From: Actinoallomurus spadix
Lineage (GTDB): Bacteria > Actinomycetota > Actinomycetes > Streptosporangiales > Streptosporangiaceae
NCBI RefSeq assembly: GCF_024055725.1
Contig: NZ_JAMXMX010000039.1
Coordinates: 1-48,475 of the forward strand
Length of the DNA stretch: 48,475 nt
Direction of reading: 5' to 3'
Shown here: positions 1 through 8,461 of the stretch, piece after piece
Position numbering within the stretch: position 1 is the stretch's first letter
How the letters are laid out: every line of letters starts with the position of its first letter
Program-made: the position numbers and the translations under genes
Notes under the pieces: generated by a model
Told to the model about the DNA's origin: nothing
What the model saw: the letters and a program-made list of their open reading frames with translations, nothing else
Databases searched by the model: none

Positions 1-81
1 ACTGCGGGGCGGCGGCCGCCGCCCGGGGGCCCCCCCCCGCCGCTCGATGCTGCCAGACTGTCGTCGAGAGGTGATGCACGG

Positions 82-327
82 ATGCAGGACAACGAGATCC
101 TCGGTCATATCAACGACCTGGTGGAGGAGGAGCACACGCTCCGCGAGCGGCTGCAGAAGGGAGACCTGACCGCCGACGAAGAGCACCAGCGGCTGCGCAC
201 GGTCGAAGAACGACTCGACCAGTGCTGGGACCTCCTGCGCCAGCGCAGGGCGCGGCGGAACGCCGGCGACGATCCCGAAGGCGCGCAGTCCCGGCCGACC
301 GGCGAGGTCGAGGGCTACCTTCAGTGA
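82..327 (+). CDS. DUF2630 family small protein
   Basis: Small 81-residue charged protein, predicted soluble and helical. It opens with MQDNEILGHINDLVEEEHTL and carries a Leu/Glu/Arg heptad-like pattern to about residue 55 (EERLDQCWDLLRQRRARR), followed by a polar tail. The layout and length match the actinobacterial DUF2630 family, which has no known function. The ATG follows GAGAGGTG with about 8 bases between. It is transcribed toward the convergent GCS2-type ligase gene, and its stop codon lies inside the first unit of the palindromic repeat array. The first 81 bases of the window are extremely G/C rich and show nothing else recognisable. The family call is fairly sure; the role is unknown. 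Confidence 0.85.
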   Translation: MQDNEILGHINDLVEEEHTLRERLQKGDLTADEEHQRLRTVEERLDQCWDLLRQRRARRNAGDDPEGAQSRPTGEVEGYLQ

Positions 328-415
328 CCGTCACGGGCCACCACCGGTGACCGTCTCGGTTCACGTCCGGTGACCGCCCAGGGTCACCTTCGGTAGCCGT
401 CGCGGGCCACCCCGG
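324..415. repeat. Four tandem 23-bp palindromic repeats between convergent genes
   Basis: Four head-to-tail 23-bp units start at 324, 347, 370 and 393. Each begins GTGACC (GTAGCC in the last) and contains GGCCAC, GTTCAC or GGTCAC about 12 bases later, so each can form its own small hairpin. The third unit is a perfect GTGACC-N6-GGTCAC inverted repeat. Unit 1 includes the DUF2630 stop codon and the array ends 5 bases before the stop of the facing ligase gene. It could be a stacked bidirectional terminator, a protein-binding array or a local tandem duplication. Confidence 0.75.
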
Positions 416-420
416 CGGCC

Positions 421-1905
421 TCAGCCCTCTCCGACGGGCCAGGTGTGCACGGGCGCGTTCGTGTGCATGTGCTCGACGTAGCGGCGCGTCATCAGCCGCA
501 GTGCCTCCGCGCGGTCGGCGCCGGCCGCGCTCGCCGCGCGGACGGTCTCGACCTGCCACGTCGCGCCGTTCCGGCCGGTGACGCAACGCTGCTCGATGAT
601 GCCGAGCAGCCGGTCCCGTACGACCGTGTCGACGCCCCACCGGTCCAGGCCGGTGACGGCGAGGGGCAGCAGGTGCTCCAGCACCAGCCCGGTGACCGGC
701 ACCTCGCCCGTGCCGGGCCAGTAGACCCGGGCGTCCAGGCCGAACCGCGCACCGCGCCGCGCGTTGTCGGCGGCGGCCGCGAAGGACATCCGCTCCCAGA
801 TCGGGCGCTCCTCCTCCGCGAGCGCCCGTACCAGGCCGTAGTAGAAGGCCGCGTTCGCCATGATGTCCGCGACGGTCGGCCCGGCGGGCAGGACGCGGTT
901 CTCCACCCGCAGGTGCGGGCGGCCGTCGACGACGGCGTACACCGGGCGGTTCCAGCGGTAGATCGTGCCGTTGTGCAGCGCCATCTCGGCCAGCTCCGGG
1001 ATCTCGCCGCGGGCCAGCGCCTCCACCGGCTCCTCGTCCTCGCACATCGGCAGGAGTGCGGAGAAGTACCGCGAGTTCTCCTCGAACAGGTCGTACGCCG
1101 AGTCGATCCAGCGTTCGCCGAACCACACCCGGGGGCGCACGCCCTGGGCCTTCAGCTCCTCCGACCGCGTGTCGGTCGACTGCTCGAACAACGGCAGCCG
1201 GGTCTCCCGCCACAGCTCCCTGCCGAACAGGTACGGGGAGTTCGCGCCGAGCGCGACCTGCACACCGGCGATGGCCTGGGCGGCGTTCCAGGACGCCGCG
1301 AAGTCGCCCGGGCCGACCTGCAGGTGGAACTGGACGCTCGTGCACGCGGCCTCGGGCGCGATGCAGTCCGACGAGGTCCGCAGCAGTTCGACGCCCTCGA
1401 TCTCCAGCGGGAGGTTCTCCCCGCGGGCCGCGAGGACCTGCTCGTTGAGCAGCCGGTACCTCGGGTTGGCCGACAGCGTCGCCTCGCTCACGTCCGACTC
1501 GCGCAGGGTCGGCAGAATGCCGATCATCATCAGCTCGGCGCCGACCGTCCGCGCCCGCCCATCGGCGTGGTTGAGGTTGTCGCGGATGCGCTGTTCGAGC
1601 ATCGCGAGCGCCTTACCGGCCAGCGACCCCGGCGGCAGGTTGATCTCGATGTTGAACTGCGCGAGCTCGGTCGCCCACGCGCCCGGATCGGCGATGGACT
1701 CCAGAACGGCCGCGTTCAGCATCGCCGGCAGGCCGTTCTCGTCGACGAGGTTGAGCTCGACCTCCATCCCGATGCTGGCGCGGTCGTCCTCGAACCGGCC
1801 GTCGCGCAACATCGCCGCCAGGGCCTCCAGGCAACGCCGGACCTTCTCCCTGTAGCGCCGCCGGTCCTCTTTGGTGATGGCGACCGCCGCCACGTCCCTG
1901 CCCAT
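421..1905 (-). CDS. Glutamate-cysteine ligase (GCS2) family protein
   Basis: 494-residue ATP-dependent carboxylate-amine ligase of the GCS2 type, the fold that joins glutamate to cysteine or another amine. Family marks are IGMEVELNLVDENGLP (about residues 45-60, metal/ATP-binding Glu residues), FNIEINLPPG (about 83-92), SVQFHLQVGP and HNGTIYRWNRPVY (about 310-322). ATG at 1905 is chosen over the upstream in-frame GTG at 1932 because GGAGGG lies 5 bases before it. It is a soluble cytoplasmic enzyme. Actinomycetes mostly use mycothiol rather than glutathione, so the real amine partner is uncertain. EgtA (ergothioneine) is an alternative, but no egtB-E genes are nearby. The gene is followed by the palindromic array. 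Confidence 0.82.
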   Translation of the reverse strand: MGRDVAAVAITKEDRRRYREKVRRCLEALAAMLRDGRFEDDRASIGMEVELNLVDENGLPAMLNAAVLESIADPGAWATELAQFNIEINLPPGSLAGKALAMLEQRIRDNLNHADGRARTVGAELMMIGILPTLRESDVSEATLSANPRYRLLNEQVLAARGENLPLEIEGVELLRTSSDCIAPEAACTSVQFHLQVGPGDFAASWNAAQAIAGVQVALGANSPYLFGRELWRETRLPLFEQSTDTRSEELKAQGVRPRVWFGERWIDSAYDLFEENSRYFSALLPMCEDEEPVEALARGEIPELAEMALHNGTIYRWNRPVYAVVDGRPHLRVENRVLPAGPTVADIMANAAFYYGLVRALAEEERPIWERMSFAAAADNARRGARFGLDARVYWPGTGEVPVTGLVLEHLLPLAVTGLDRWGVDTVVRDRLLGIIEQRCVTGRNGATWQVETVRAASAAGADRAEALRLMTRRYVEHMHTNAPVHTWPVGEG

Positions 1906-1955
1906 GCAAACCCTCCGGGGAGTTCGTCGCACCGTTCCCGGGGAGGGCCATACCC

Positions 1956-3521
1956 CTACCCGACGAACGTAAGGATCGTCTCCCGGTCTTTCGCGACCGA
2001 CGTGGCGAGAGTCTCATGCCGGGCGCGGAGCTCTCGGAAGGCGTCCGCGATCTGCCGCGTCTCGGAGAGGAAACGCTCCTTCTCGCGTACGGCGGACTCC
2101 GCGGCCGTACGACGAGCGAGCCGCTGCACGATCCACAGGACCGCCCCGACGACGGCGATCACGGCGGGGAGGACCGCCAGGGCGCCGAGCCCGGCCGCGA
2201 TCGTCCCGACGAGGCCCAGGACACCGGCACCCGCCAGGGCCAGGCCGACCCGCTCCGCCGCCGGGCCGGTGGCGTACCGGGCGGCGATCCCGGCCTCCGC
2301 ATCCGCCGTCGAGTCCGCACCGTCCGGGCCGATCGACAGGCCCCAGCCGCGCACCCGGACCTGCACGCGTTCGGGGAGGGGACGGGACGCCTTCTCCGCC
2401 AGATCGCCGACCGCCACGGCGACCCAGCGGCGCCCGGCGCGCAGCGCGACCAGGCGCAGCGCCGGTGATCCCTCGTCGAACATGTCGCCGCGCAGCAGCG
2501 ACCGCGTCTCTCCTCCCGGGGCGTCCCAGGACTCCGGCGGCGCGGCCGTACCGTTCTCGATGATCTGCCGTAGCTCCCGGGCCCGGGAGATGAGCGGAGC
2601 CTCGGCGGGACTGCCCTCGTCGACGAGCGCGACCAGCAGCCGGGCGAACTCCGCCACACCGGCGTCGTCCGCCGTACGAGGCGAGGGCTCGACCGCGGGA
2701 ACGGTCTCCTCGATCCTGGCCCGCAGGCGGGCGAGGCGCGCGGTGTCCACCTGCGGCCCGGTCAGGGCCGGCTGGTCCCGCAGGATCCTCGGCAGCCAGG
2801 AGGTCTCGCCGCCCCTGCTCGAGGCGGAGATCCTCTCGGCCCACGCCCGGCCCTCCGCGGCGGCATCGGCGGCCGGAAGGCCCTCGACGAACGCGGCCAG
2901 GCGGCGTTCGACGTGGGACCGTCCCGTCTCGCCGAAGATCCCCTCGGCGCAGGCGGCCCACAGCCGTCGCTGCACGTGGGTGACGGTCTCACCGAGGGGC
3001 GGCAGGGTCCGCGCCAGCCACGGCACGGCCTCGGCGTCCCGCCCCGCGACCGCGAGCGCCAGCGTCAGGAACAGGGCCGTCCGCGCCTCGTCGCGCCGGA
3101 TCGCCTCGGCGGCGTGCGTGTCCGCGCTCACCCCGTCCCCGCGGAGCAGCGCCGTTAAGGCCGCCGTGGCCGGTCCCAGCCAGTAGCCGGGGCAGTCGTC
3201 CAGGTCCAGATTCAGGTCGAGGCGGGGCGGGTCGGCGGCGTCCCGGGCGAGCGAACGCAGCAGCCGCCGCGCCTCCTTGCGGATGGCGGCCTCCCGGTCG
3301 AAGACCGCCATCTCCACCCGCAGGTCCGAGAGCTCCACGAACGCGTCGAACGACCGGGCCAGCCGGTCGATCCGCCGTTCCAGCGTGCCCTGCACCTCCG
3401 TGAGCTTCGACTGCAGTGTCCGCGAGCTGCGATCGGCGTAGTCGTACGCCGCGCCGACCTCCTCCCGCAGATCGCGGATCTGCCGGTCCTGCCGTGCGTC
3501 GGTCCACCAGTCGTCGCTCAC
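1956..3521 (-). CDS. Coiled-coil protein with C-terminal membrane hairpin, function unknown
   Basis: 521 residues, no family recognised. The N-terminus (WWTDARQDRQIRDLREEVG, then roughly to residue 70) reads as a coiled coil. The middle is Ala/Leu/Arg-rich and helical, possibly a helical-repeat domain. A long hydrophobic stretch rich in Gly/Ala/Val/Ile (about residues 418-462) looks like two close transmembrane helices ending in RLARR. The last 50 residues form another charged helix (VREKERFLSETRQIADAF). It has no signal peptide. GTG start with GGGAGG 5 bases upstream. The gene lies between argS and the GCS2-type ligase on the same strand, but the hairpin at 3573-3605 suggests separate transcription from argS. 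Confidence 0.7.
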   Translation of the reverse strand: MSDDWWTDARQDRQIRDLREEVGAAYDYADRSSRTLQSKLTEVQGTLERRIDRLARSFDAFVELSDLRVEMAVFDREAAIRKEARRLLRSLARDAADPPRLDLNLDLDDCPGYWLGPATAALTALLRGDGVSADTHAAEAIRRDEARTALFLTLALAVAGRDAEAVPWLARTLPPLGETVTHVQRRLWAACAEGIFGETGRSHVERRLAAFVEGLPAADAAAEGRAWAERISASSRGGETSWLPRILRDQPALTGPQVDTARLARLRARIEETVPAVEPSPRTADDAGVAEFARLLVALVDEGSPAEAPLISRARELRQIIENGTAAPPESWDAPGGETRSLLRGDMFDEGSPALRLVALRAGRRWVAVAVGDLAEKASRPLPERVQVRVRGWGLSIGPDGADSTADAEAGIAARYATGPAAERVGLALAGAGVLGLVGTIAAGLGALAVLPAVIAVVGAVLWIVQRLARRTAAESAVREKERFLSETRQIADAFRELRARHETLATSVAKDRETILTFVG

Positions 3522-3572
3522 GTCGCCTCCCGCGCCTCGGGACCCTGCCGCTCGGAGTTCCGACGCACGGCA

Positions 3573-3605
3573 CCGCCCGCCCGTTCCGCAGGAACGAGCG
3601 GGCGG
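3573..3605 (-). terminator. Hairpin terminator downstream of argS
   Basis: CCGCCCGC-C-CGTTCC (3573-3587), loop GCA, then GGAACG-A-GCGGGCGG (3591-3605): 14 paired bases with one C/A mismatch. It starts 13 bases past the argS stop and lies before the next gene on the same strand. There is no clear T tract, as is common in high-GC actinomycetes. Confidence 0.7.
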
Positions 3606-3617
3606 CCGGAAGGATCG

Positions 3618-5354
3618 TTACATGCGCTCCGGAGTCGCCACGCCGAGCAGCTCGAGGCCCTTGCTGAGGGTGCGCAGGGTCAGCGCGCACAGCGCCAGCC
3701 GTGACGCCTTCGTCGGCTCGTCCGGCGCCCGCAGCACGTGGCAGTTCTCGTAGAAGGTGGTGTACGCGGAGGCGAGGTCGAACAGGTACGCGCACAGCCG
3801 GTGCGGCTCGGCCGCCTCGCCGGTCTGCCGCAGCGCGGTGCCGAACCCCAGCAGGTGCAGGGCGAGGGCCCGCTCGGCCTCGTGACCGAGCGTGATCGGG
3901 CCCGCCGCCTCCTCCGGGGCCAGCCCGCCCTTGCGGAAGATCGACCGGATCCGCGCGGTGGCGTACTGGAGGTACGGCCCGGTGTTGCCCCGGAAGGAGA
4001 TCATCCGGTCGAAGTCGAAGATGTACTCGCTGCCCCGGGCGACCGACAGGTCGGCGTACTTCACCGCGCCGATGCCGACGGCCTCGACGATCCGCCGCCG
4101 GGTCTGGTCGTCGAAGTCACCCTCGTGCGGCACCTCGTCGAACGCCGCGCCGGCCCGCTCCACGGCCTCGTCCAGCAGCTCCGTCAGCTTGACCGACCTA
4201 CCGCTCCGCGTCCGAAAGATCTTCCCGTCGGGGCCCAGGACGTTGCCGATCTGGGCGTGCTCGGCGCTGACCTTTTCCGGCAGCCAGCCGGCCATCCGGG
4301 CCACCGCGAACACCATCTGGAAGTGCAGCGCCTGCTGCGCGCCCACGACGTAGATCATCCGGTCGACGTCCAGCTTGTCGACGCGGTACCGCACCGTGGC
4401 CAGGTCGGAGGTGGAGTAGTTGTAGCCGCCGTCGCTCTTCCGGATGATCATCGGCAGCGGGTCGCCCTCCCGGCCGGTGAACCCGGGCGGGAACACGCAC
4501 AGCGCGCCCTCGCTGATCTCCGCGAGGCCCTTGTCCCGCAGCTCGTCCGCGGTGACGCCGAGCATGTCGTCGTAGAAGCTCTCGCCCCGGATGTCCTCGT
4601 CGGTCAGCGTCACGCCGAGCCGGCCGTACACCGTGTGCAGGTAGACCTTCGACAGCTCGACCAGCCGCTCCCAGTGCCGGATCGTGTCCGGGTCGTGGGC
4701 CTGCAGCTTCACGACCCGCTCCCGGGACCGCCGGGCGAACTCCTCGTCGGAGTCGAACCGCTGCCGCGCCATCTGGTAGAACGCGTTCGGGTCGGTCTCC
4801 AGGAGCCCGGCCTCCGCCGAGCCCTCGCCGACGTCGAGCAGCAGCTCGATCAGCATGCCGTACGGCGTGCCCCAGTCGCCGATGTGGTTGTCCCGGATCA
4901 CGTGGTGCCCGAGGAACTCCAGCACCCGCGCGAGCGCGTCGCCGACGATCGTCGTCCGGAGATGACCGACGTGCATCTCCTTGGCGATGTTCGGCGAGGA
5001 GTACTCCACGACCGTGGTCTGCGGAGCCTCCGCCTTCTCCACCGCCAGCCGCTCGTCGCCGTGCATGGCCTGGGCCTGCCCGGCGATCCACTCCGGGCTG
5101 AGCGTCAGGTTGACGAACCCCGGGCCGCTGATCTCGACCTTCGCGCAGACGTCGGACACGTCGAGGTGCGCCACGAGCTCGGCGGCGATGTCGCGCGGCT
5201 TGCGGCCCAGCTTCTTGGCGAGCGGAAGCGCGACGTTGGCCTGGAAGTCGGCGAACTGCGACGGACGGATCACCGGGTCGGCGTCGGGCTCTCCGAACGC
5301 CGCCCCGAGGGCGGCCTGGACGCGGGCGGCGAGAACGTGCTGCGGGTCGGACAT
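3618..5354 (-). CDS. argS: Arginyl-tRNA synthetase
   Basis: 578-residue class I aminoacyl-tRNA synthetase that charges tRNA-Arg. An N-terminal Add-1 domain (about 1-105) precedes SSPNIAKEMHVGHLRTTIVG, which holds the HIGH-type motif HVGHL. The Rossmann domain includes GDWGTPYGMLIE and DGGYNYSTSDLATVRYR. The usual KMSKS is replaced by a loop near FRTRSGRSVKL, normal for ArgRS. The C-terminal DALR helical domain ends ELLGVATPERM, a typical ArgRS terminus with Met at the end. ATG at 5354 is chosen because GAGGA lies 5 bases before it; in-frame starts at 5366 and 5405 lack this. Length and motifs are complete. It is an essential housekeeping gene. Confidence 0.97.
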   Translation of the reverse strand: MSDPQHVLAARVQAALGAAFGEPDADPVIRPSQFADFQANVALPLAKKLGRKPRDIAAELVAHLDVSDVCAKVEISGPGFVNLTLSPEWIAGQAQAMHGDERLAVEKAEAPQTTVVEYSSPNIAKEMHVGHLRTTIVGDALARVLEFLGHHVIRDNHIGDWGTPYGMLIELLLDVGEGSAEAGLLETDPNAFYQMARQRFDSDEEFARRSRERVVKLQAHDPDTIRHWERLVELSKVYLHTVYGRLGVTLTDEDIRGESFYDDMLGVTADELRDKGLAEISEGALCVFPPGFTGREGDPLPMIIRKSDGGYNYSTSDLATVRYRVDKLDVDRMIYVVGAQQALHFQMVFAVARMAGWLPEKVSAEHAQIGNVLGPDGKIFRTRSGRSVKLTELLDEAVERAGAAFDEVPHEGDFDDQTRRRIVEAVGIGAVKYADLSVARGSEYIFDFDRMISFRGNTGPYLQYATARIRSIFRKGGLAPEEAAGPITLGHEAERALALHLLGFGTALRQTGEAAEPHRLCAYLFDLASAYTTFYENCHVLRAPDEPTKASRLALCALTLRTLSKGLELLGVATPERM

Positions 5355-5460
5355 CGGGATCCTCATGGAGTACGGCTTCGGCAGCTGCGGCTGCGACGTC
5401 CTCAAAGCCTATCGGCGACCGCCCACAGCCCCATCCGAATATCCCCCCGCCCGGCCCGTG

Positions 5461-6612
5461 TCAGCCCGTTGAACCGACGACCGTGAACTCCAGCCCGGCG
5501 TGCCGCAGGCGGGTGAGGAGGGCGTCGCCCATCGCCTGGGCCGTCGTGACCTGACCGGCGGTCTCGGGAAGGTCGTCGAAGGCCAGGCACAGGGCGGACT
5601 CGGCCAGCATCTTCGCGGTCTCCCCGTAGCCGGGGTCACCGCCGGAGACCTTGGTCACGACCTTCCGGCCGCCGCCCTCCCCGGCGAAGTGCACGCTGAA
5701 CCAGCTCCGGGCCCGCCGCTCCGCCGACGGCCCGGCCCCGGGCGTGAAGCGGTCGAGCAACCGGTCCCGTACGGGCCCGATCTGAGCGGCGGCCACGACC
5801 CCCGCCGCCCCGGCGGCCAGGCCGACGGCGGAGGTCAGGTGCCGTACGGCGGCGAAGTGGCCGTAGGAGAAGTCGGGCCCGTAACGGTCAAGAGCGGCCG
5901 CGGAGCGCCGGACCACGTCCGGGTCCAGGGTCGGCAGCGGAAGCGCCCAGGCGCCGAGCCCGGCGTTGTGGTGCGGACGCCCCCGGACGGCCCGGACCCG
6001 GCGCCCCGGCACGGGCGGCTCCGCCGCCCGCCGCCGGCGATGGACCCGGGCGGCCTGCCGCGAGTGCGCCGCCGCCATGATCGCGGAGTGCACGGTGCCG
6101 CTGGACGGCGCCCCACTGGCCTGGACGTACCCGCGCACGCTCAGCGGGACGTCCTCGGGCAGCCGCCGCACCGTGAAGTAGACGCCGAGGTCGTGCGGCA
6201 CCGAGTCGAACCCACACGCGTGCACGAGCCGCGCTCCCGTCTCGGCCGCCCGCGCGTGGTACTTGAGGTACATGAGGTCGACGAACTCCGGTTCCCCGGT
6301 GAGGTCGACGTAGTCGGTGCCCGCCTCGGCGCACGCGGCCACCAGCGGCTCGCCGTAGGTCACGTACGGGCCGACGGTGCTGATCACCACGCGGGCGGAC
6401 TCGGCGACCTCCCGCAGCGAGGCCGGGTCGTTCACGTCGGCGCGCAGGAGCGGCAGGTCGGCGCCGAGCCGGTCGCGCAACGCCTCGAGCTTCGCCGGGC
6501 TCCGCCCGGCCACCGCCCACGTCCCGGACCCGTGCGCCGCGAGGTACTCGGCGGTGAGGCCGCCGGTGAACCCGGTCGCGCCGAACAGCACGATGTCGTA
6601 GGTCCGGTCCAT
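5461..6612 (-). CDS. Saccharopine dehydrogenase-like / trans-acting enoyl reductase family protein
   Basis: 383-residue NAD(P)-dependent protein. The N-terminal Rossmann fold starts YDIVLFGATGFTGGLTAEYL (GxTGxTG dinucleotide motif), followed by WAVAGRSPAKLEALRDRLG and VISTVGPYVTYGEPLVAACA, all typical of the saccharopine-dehydrogenase/trans-enoyl-reductase family (like mycobacterial Rv2449c and Rv2953). HACGFDSVPHDLGVYF is a strong family signature. ATG at 6612 has GGGAGG 6 bases upstream. Family members act on acyl intermediates of complex lipids, or have unknown roles. No polyketide synthase is nearby, so the substrate cannot be named. It is likely cytoplasmic or loosely membrane-associated. 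Confidence 0.88.
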   Translation of the reverse strand: MDRTYDIVLFGATGFTGGLTAEYLAAHGSGTWAVAGRSPAKLEALRDRLGADLPLLRADVNDPASLREVAESARVVISTVGPYVTYGEPLVAACAEAGTDYVDLTGEPEFVDLMYLKYHARAAETGARLVHACGFDSVPHDLGVYFTVRRLPEDVPLSVRGYVQASGAPSSGTVHSAIMAAAHSRQAARVHRRRRAAEPPVPGRRVRAVRGRPHHNAGLGAWALPLPTLDPDVVRRSAAALDRYGPDFSYGHFAAVRHLTSAVGLAAGAAGVVAAAQIGPVRDRLLDRFTPGAGPSAERRARSWFSVHFAGEGGGRKVVTKVSGGDPGYGETAKMLAESALCLAFDDLPETAGQVTTAQAMGDALLTRLRHAGLEFTVVGSTG

Positions 6613-6959
6613 GAGGCCTCCCGCGGTCGCGTGTACCTGCCTGCTTACCGCGTACGCCGCGCGCGGAAAAGCACCCCGCCCCGACTGTGGCCCACGTCGC
6701 ACGATCCGTGGTGAAGCGGAAGCCGATCGGGACGGTGTCTCGTTCCCTGGGGGTGGCGGTTACAGTGCCTGAGCCGGCACCTGGCCGGGCTCCTCGGCCG
6801 GATCGATCAGCCACTGTGACGCCGCCGGTGACGCCACAGGCCCTGGCAGAGCGGTCATCCATCATCACCCGCCGACGGCGAAGAGACCCCAACGGAGACG
6901 AGCCGACCACGACGGCGGCGGGGAGGGGAGTGGATGCTGACCGGGGCCCTGCCGGGCCG
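6613..6959. other. 347-bp intergenic region
   Basis: No convincing gene in either direction. It contains the 3' flank of plsX and the minus-strand promoter region of the enoyl-reductase-like gene. Small inverted repeats such as GTGCC-TGAGCC-GGCAC (near 6766-6781) and repeated GTGACGCC words near 6817-6832 are the only structure seen. Confidence 0.5.
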
Positions 6960-8102
6960 TCAGAGGTCGGAGGGGTCGGGGGACGGGCCGGGGTCCGGGT
7001 CGGGGTGGGGGCGGCGGGAGAAGCGGTTCGGGCGGGTGGCGGCCAGGCCCTCGCCGATCTGCTCGACGATGCGGCCGGCGGCCAGGTCACGGGCGAGGAC
7101 GCAGGCGGAGCTGATCGCCGGGGCGCGGGACGCGCCGTGGGCGATGACCACGGTGCCGTTCAGGCCGAGGAGGACGCCACCGCCGTGGGTCTCCGGGTCC
7201 AGCCGGTCCCGCAGCCGGCGCAGTTGCCGGCGCTGCAGGAGCGTGGCGGCGCGGGCGAGCAGGCCGGAGCCGATCGCGGCGCGCATCTCCGTCACCGCCA
7301 TCCGTACGGCGCCCTCCACGGTCTTGAGCGCGACGTTGCCGGTGAATCCGTCCGTGACGACGACGTCCACCGCGCCGGCGAGAAGGTCGCCGCCCTCGAG
7401 GTTGCCGATGAAGTCGACGCCGGGCAGGTCCCCGGACAGCAGCTCGTGGGCGCGGCGGGTCAGCTTGTTGCCCTTGCCGGCCTCCTCGCCGATCGTCAGC
7501 AGGCCCACCCGTGGCGCGGCGACGCCGAGCCGGATGCGCGCGTACGCGGTGCCGAGCGTGGCGAACTGGACGAGCATCTCGGGTTTGGCGTCGGCGGTGG
7601 CGCCGGCGTCGAGGAGCACCGTCGGGCGCGGGCGGGTGGGCAGGACGACGGCGAGCGCGGGCCGCATCACCCCAGGCTGGCCGCGTAGGCGGAGCCGGGA
7701 GGTCGCCACCACCCCGCCGGTCGATCCGGCCGAGACGAGCGCCGCCGCGTGCCCGCGCCGGATCAGGTGGCAGGCGATCGCCACGGACGAGCGGGGCCGC
7801 CGCCATCCGGCCAGCGCGCCCTCGTCCATGGCCAGGGCGTCCTCGGCGTGCACGATCGGGATCTCGCCGAGCGCGTCGTGGCCGCGGAGCAGGTCGCGGA
7901 CGCGGCGGGCGTGGCCGACCAGGACGACGCGGACGCCGTGCTCACGGGCCGCGGCCACGGCGCCGGCGACCACCTGCTCGGGGGCCTCGTCGCCGCCCAT
8001 CGCGTCGACCGCGACCCGCGGACCCTCGGCACGCTCGTCCGCTCGTCGTACGGTGCGTTCGTCCGGTCGCCGCCCGGCGGGCTCCTCGGCCGGGCCGGTC
8101 AC
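6960..8102 (-). CDS. plsX: Phosphate acyltransferase PlsX-like protein
   Basis: 380-residue PlsX-family protein; PlsX makes acyl-phosphate from acyl-ACP for phospholipid synthesis at the membrane surface. Signatures: VAVDAMGGDEAPEQVV (here about residues 24-39), SAGSTGG, LLDAGATADAKPEMLVQFA, IGEEAGKGN and DGFTGNVALKTVEG. The GTG at 8102 overlaps the lipoprotein stop as GTGA and has AGGA upstream. This gives an unusual 20-odd-residue charged N-terminal extension before the PlsX core and a Pro/Asp-rich C-terminal tail. It is the last gene of a four-gene operon and lacks the usual rpmF/fabD/fabH neighbours, so it may be a paralogue of the housekeeping enzyme. Confidence 0.88.
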   Translation of the reverse strand: MTGPAEEPAGRRPDERTVRRADERAEGPRVAVDAMGGDEAPEQVVAGAVAAAREHGVRVVLVGHARRVRDLLRGHDALGEIPIVHAEDALAMDEGALAGWRRPRSSVAIACHLIRRGHAAALVSAGSTGGVVATSRLRLRGQPGVMRPALAVVLPTRPRPTVLLDAGATADAKPEMLVQFATLGTAYARIRLGVAAPRVGLLTIGEEAGKGNKLTRRAHELLSGDLPGVDFIGNLEGGDLLAGAVDVVVTDGFTGNVALKTVEGAVRMAVTEMRAAIGSGLLARAATLLQRRQLRRLRDRLDPETHGGGVLLGLNGTVVIAHGASRAPAISSACVLARDLAAGRIVEQIGEGLAATRPNRFSRRPHPDPDPGPSPDPSDL

Positions 8103-8461
8103 TCTGGGTCCTGGCAGCCCTGGCCGAGGCAGGGCCTGCGGACGACCTCGCGGCCGTTCACTGTGATCACGTACTCCTGAAGAGGGTGCGGGGAGTTCGC
8201 CCGGTAGGCGACGGCGTCGACCCGGACCGGCTCGTCCCGGTCGGTCCGGCCGACGCACTGCACCCGGACGACCGACAGCGTGTCGGCCGACAGCGTACGA
8301 CAGCGCATTCCCGGGCGGATGGTGTACCCGAGGCCGCGCAGTTCGTCGCTCGCCCCGCGGGCCGTCGCGTTGCGCAGTGAACTCTCCGAGACCTTGCGGA
8401 CCGGATCTTCACACGCCGTCATCAGGAGAAGCGGGATCAGGGCGAGGGCGGCGGCCTTCAT
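8099..8461 (-). CDS. Putative lipoprotein
   Basis: 120-residue exported lipoprotein. The signal peptide MKAAALALIPLLLMTAC ends in a lipobox (LMTAC), with Cys17 as the lipidated residue. The mature part is small and basic/polar, with three more cysteines (near MRCRTL, VQCVGR and RPCLGQGCQDPE) that may form disulfides. No domain is recognised. ATG at 8461 overlaps the stop of the hydrolase (ATGA), and its own stop overlaps the plsX GTG (GTGA), so it is translationally coupled on both sides. The final C-x4-C near the end might bind a metal, but this is only a guess. Confidence 0.82.
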   Translation of the reverse strand: MKAAALALIPLLLMTACEDPVRKVSESSLRNATARGASDELRGLGYTIRPGMRCRTLSADTLSVVRVQCVGRTDRDEPVRVDAVAYRANSPHPLQEYVITVNGREVVRRPCLGQGCQDPE

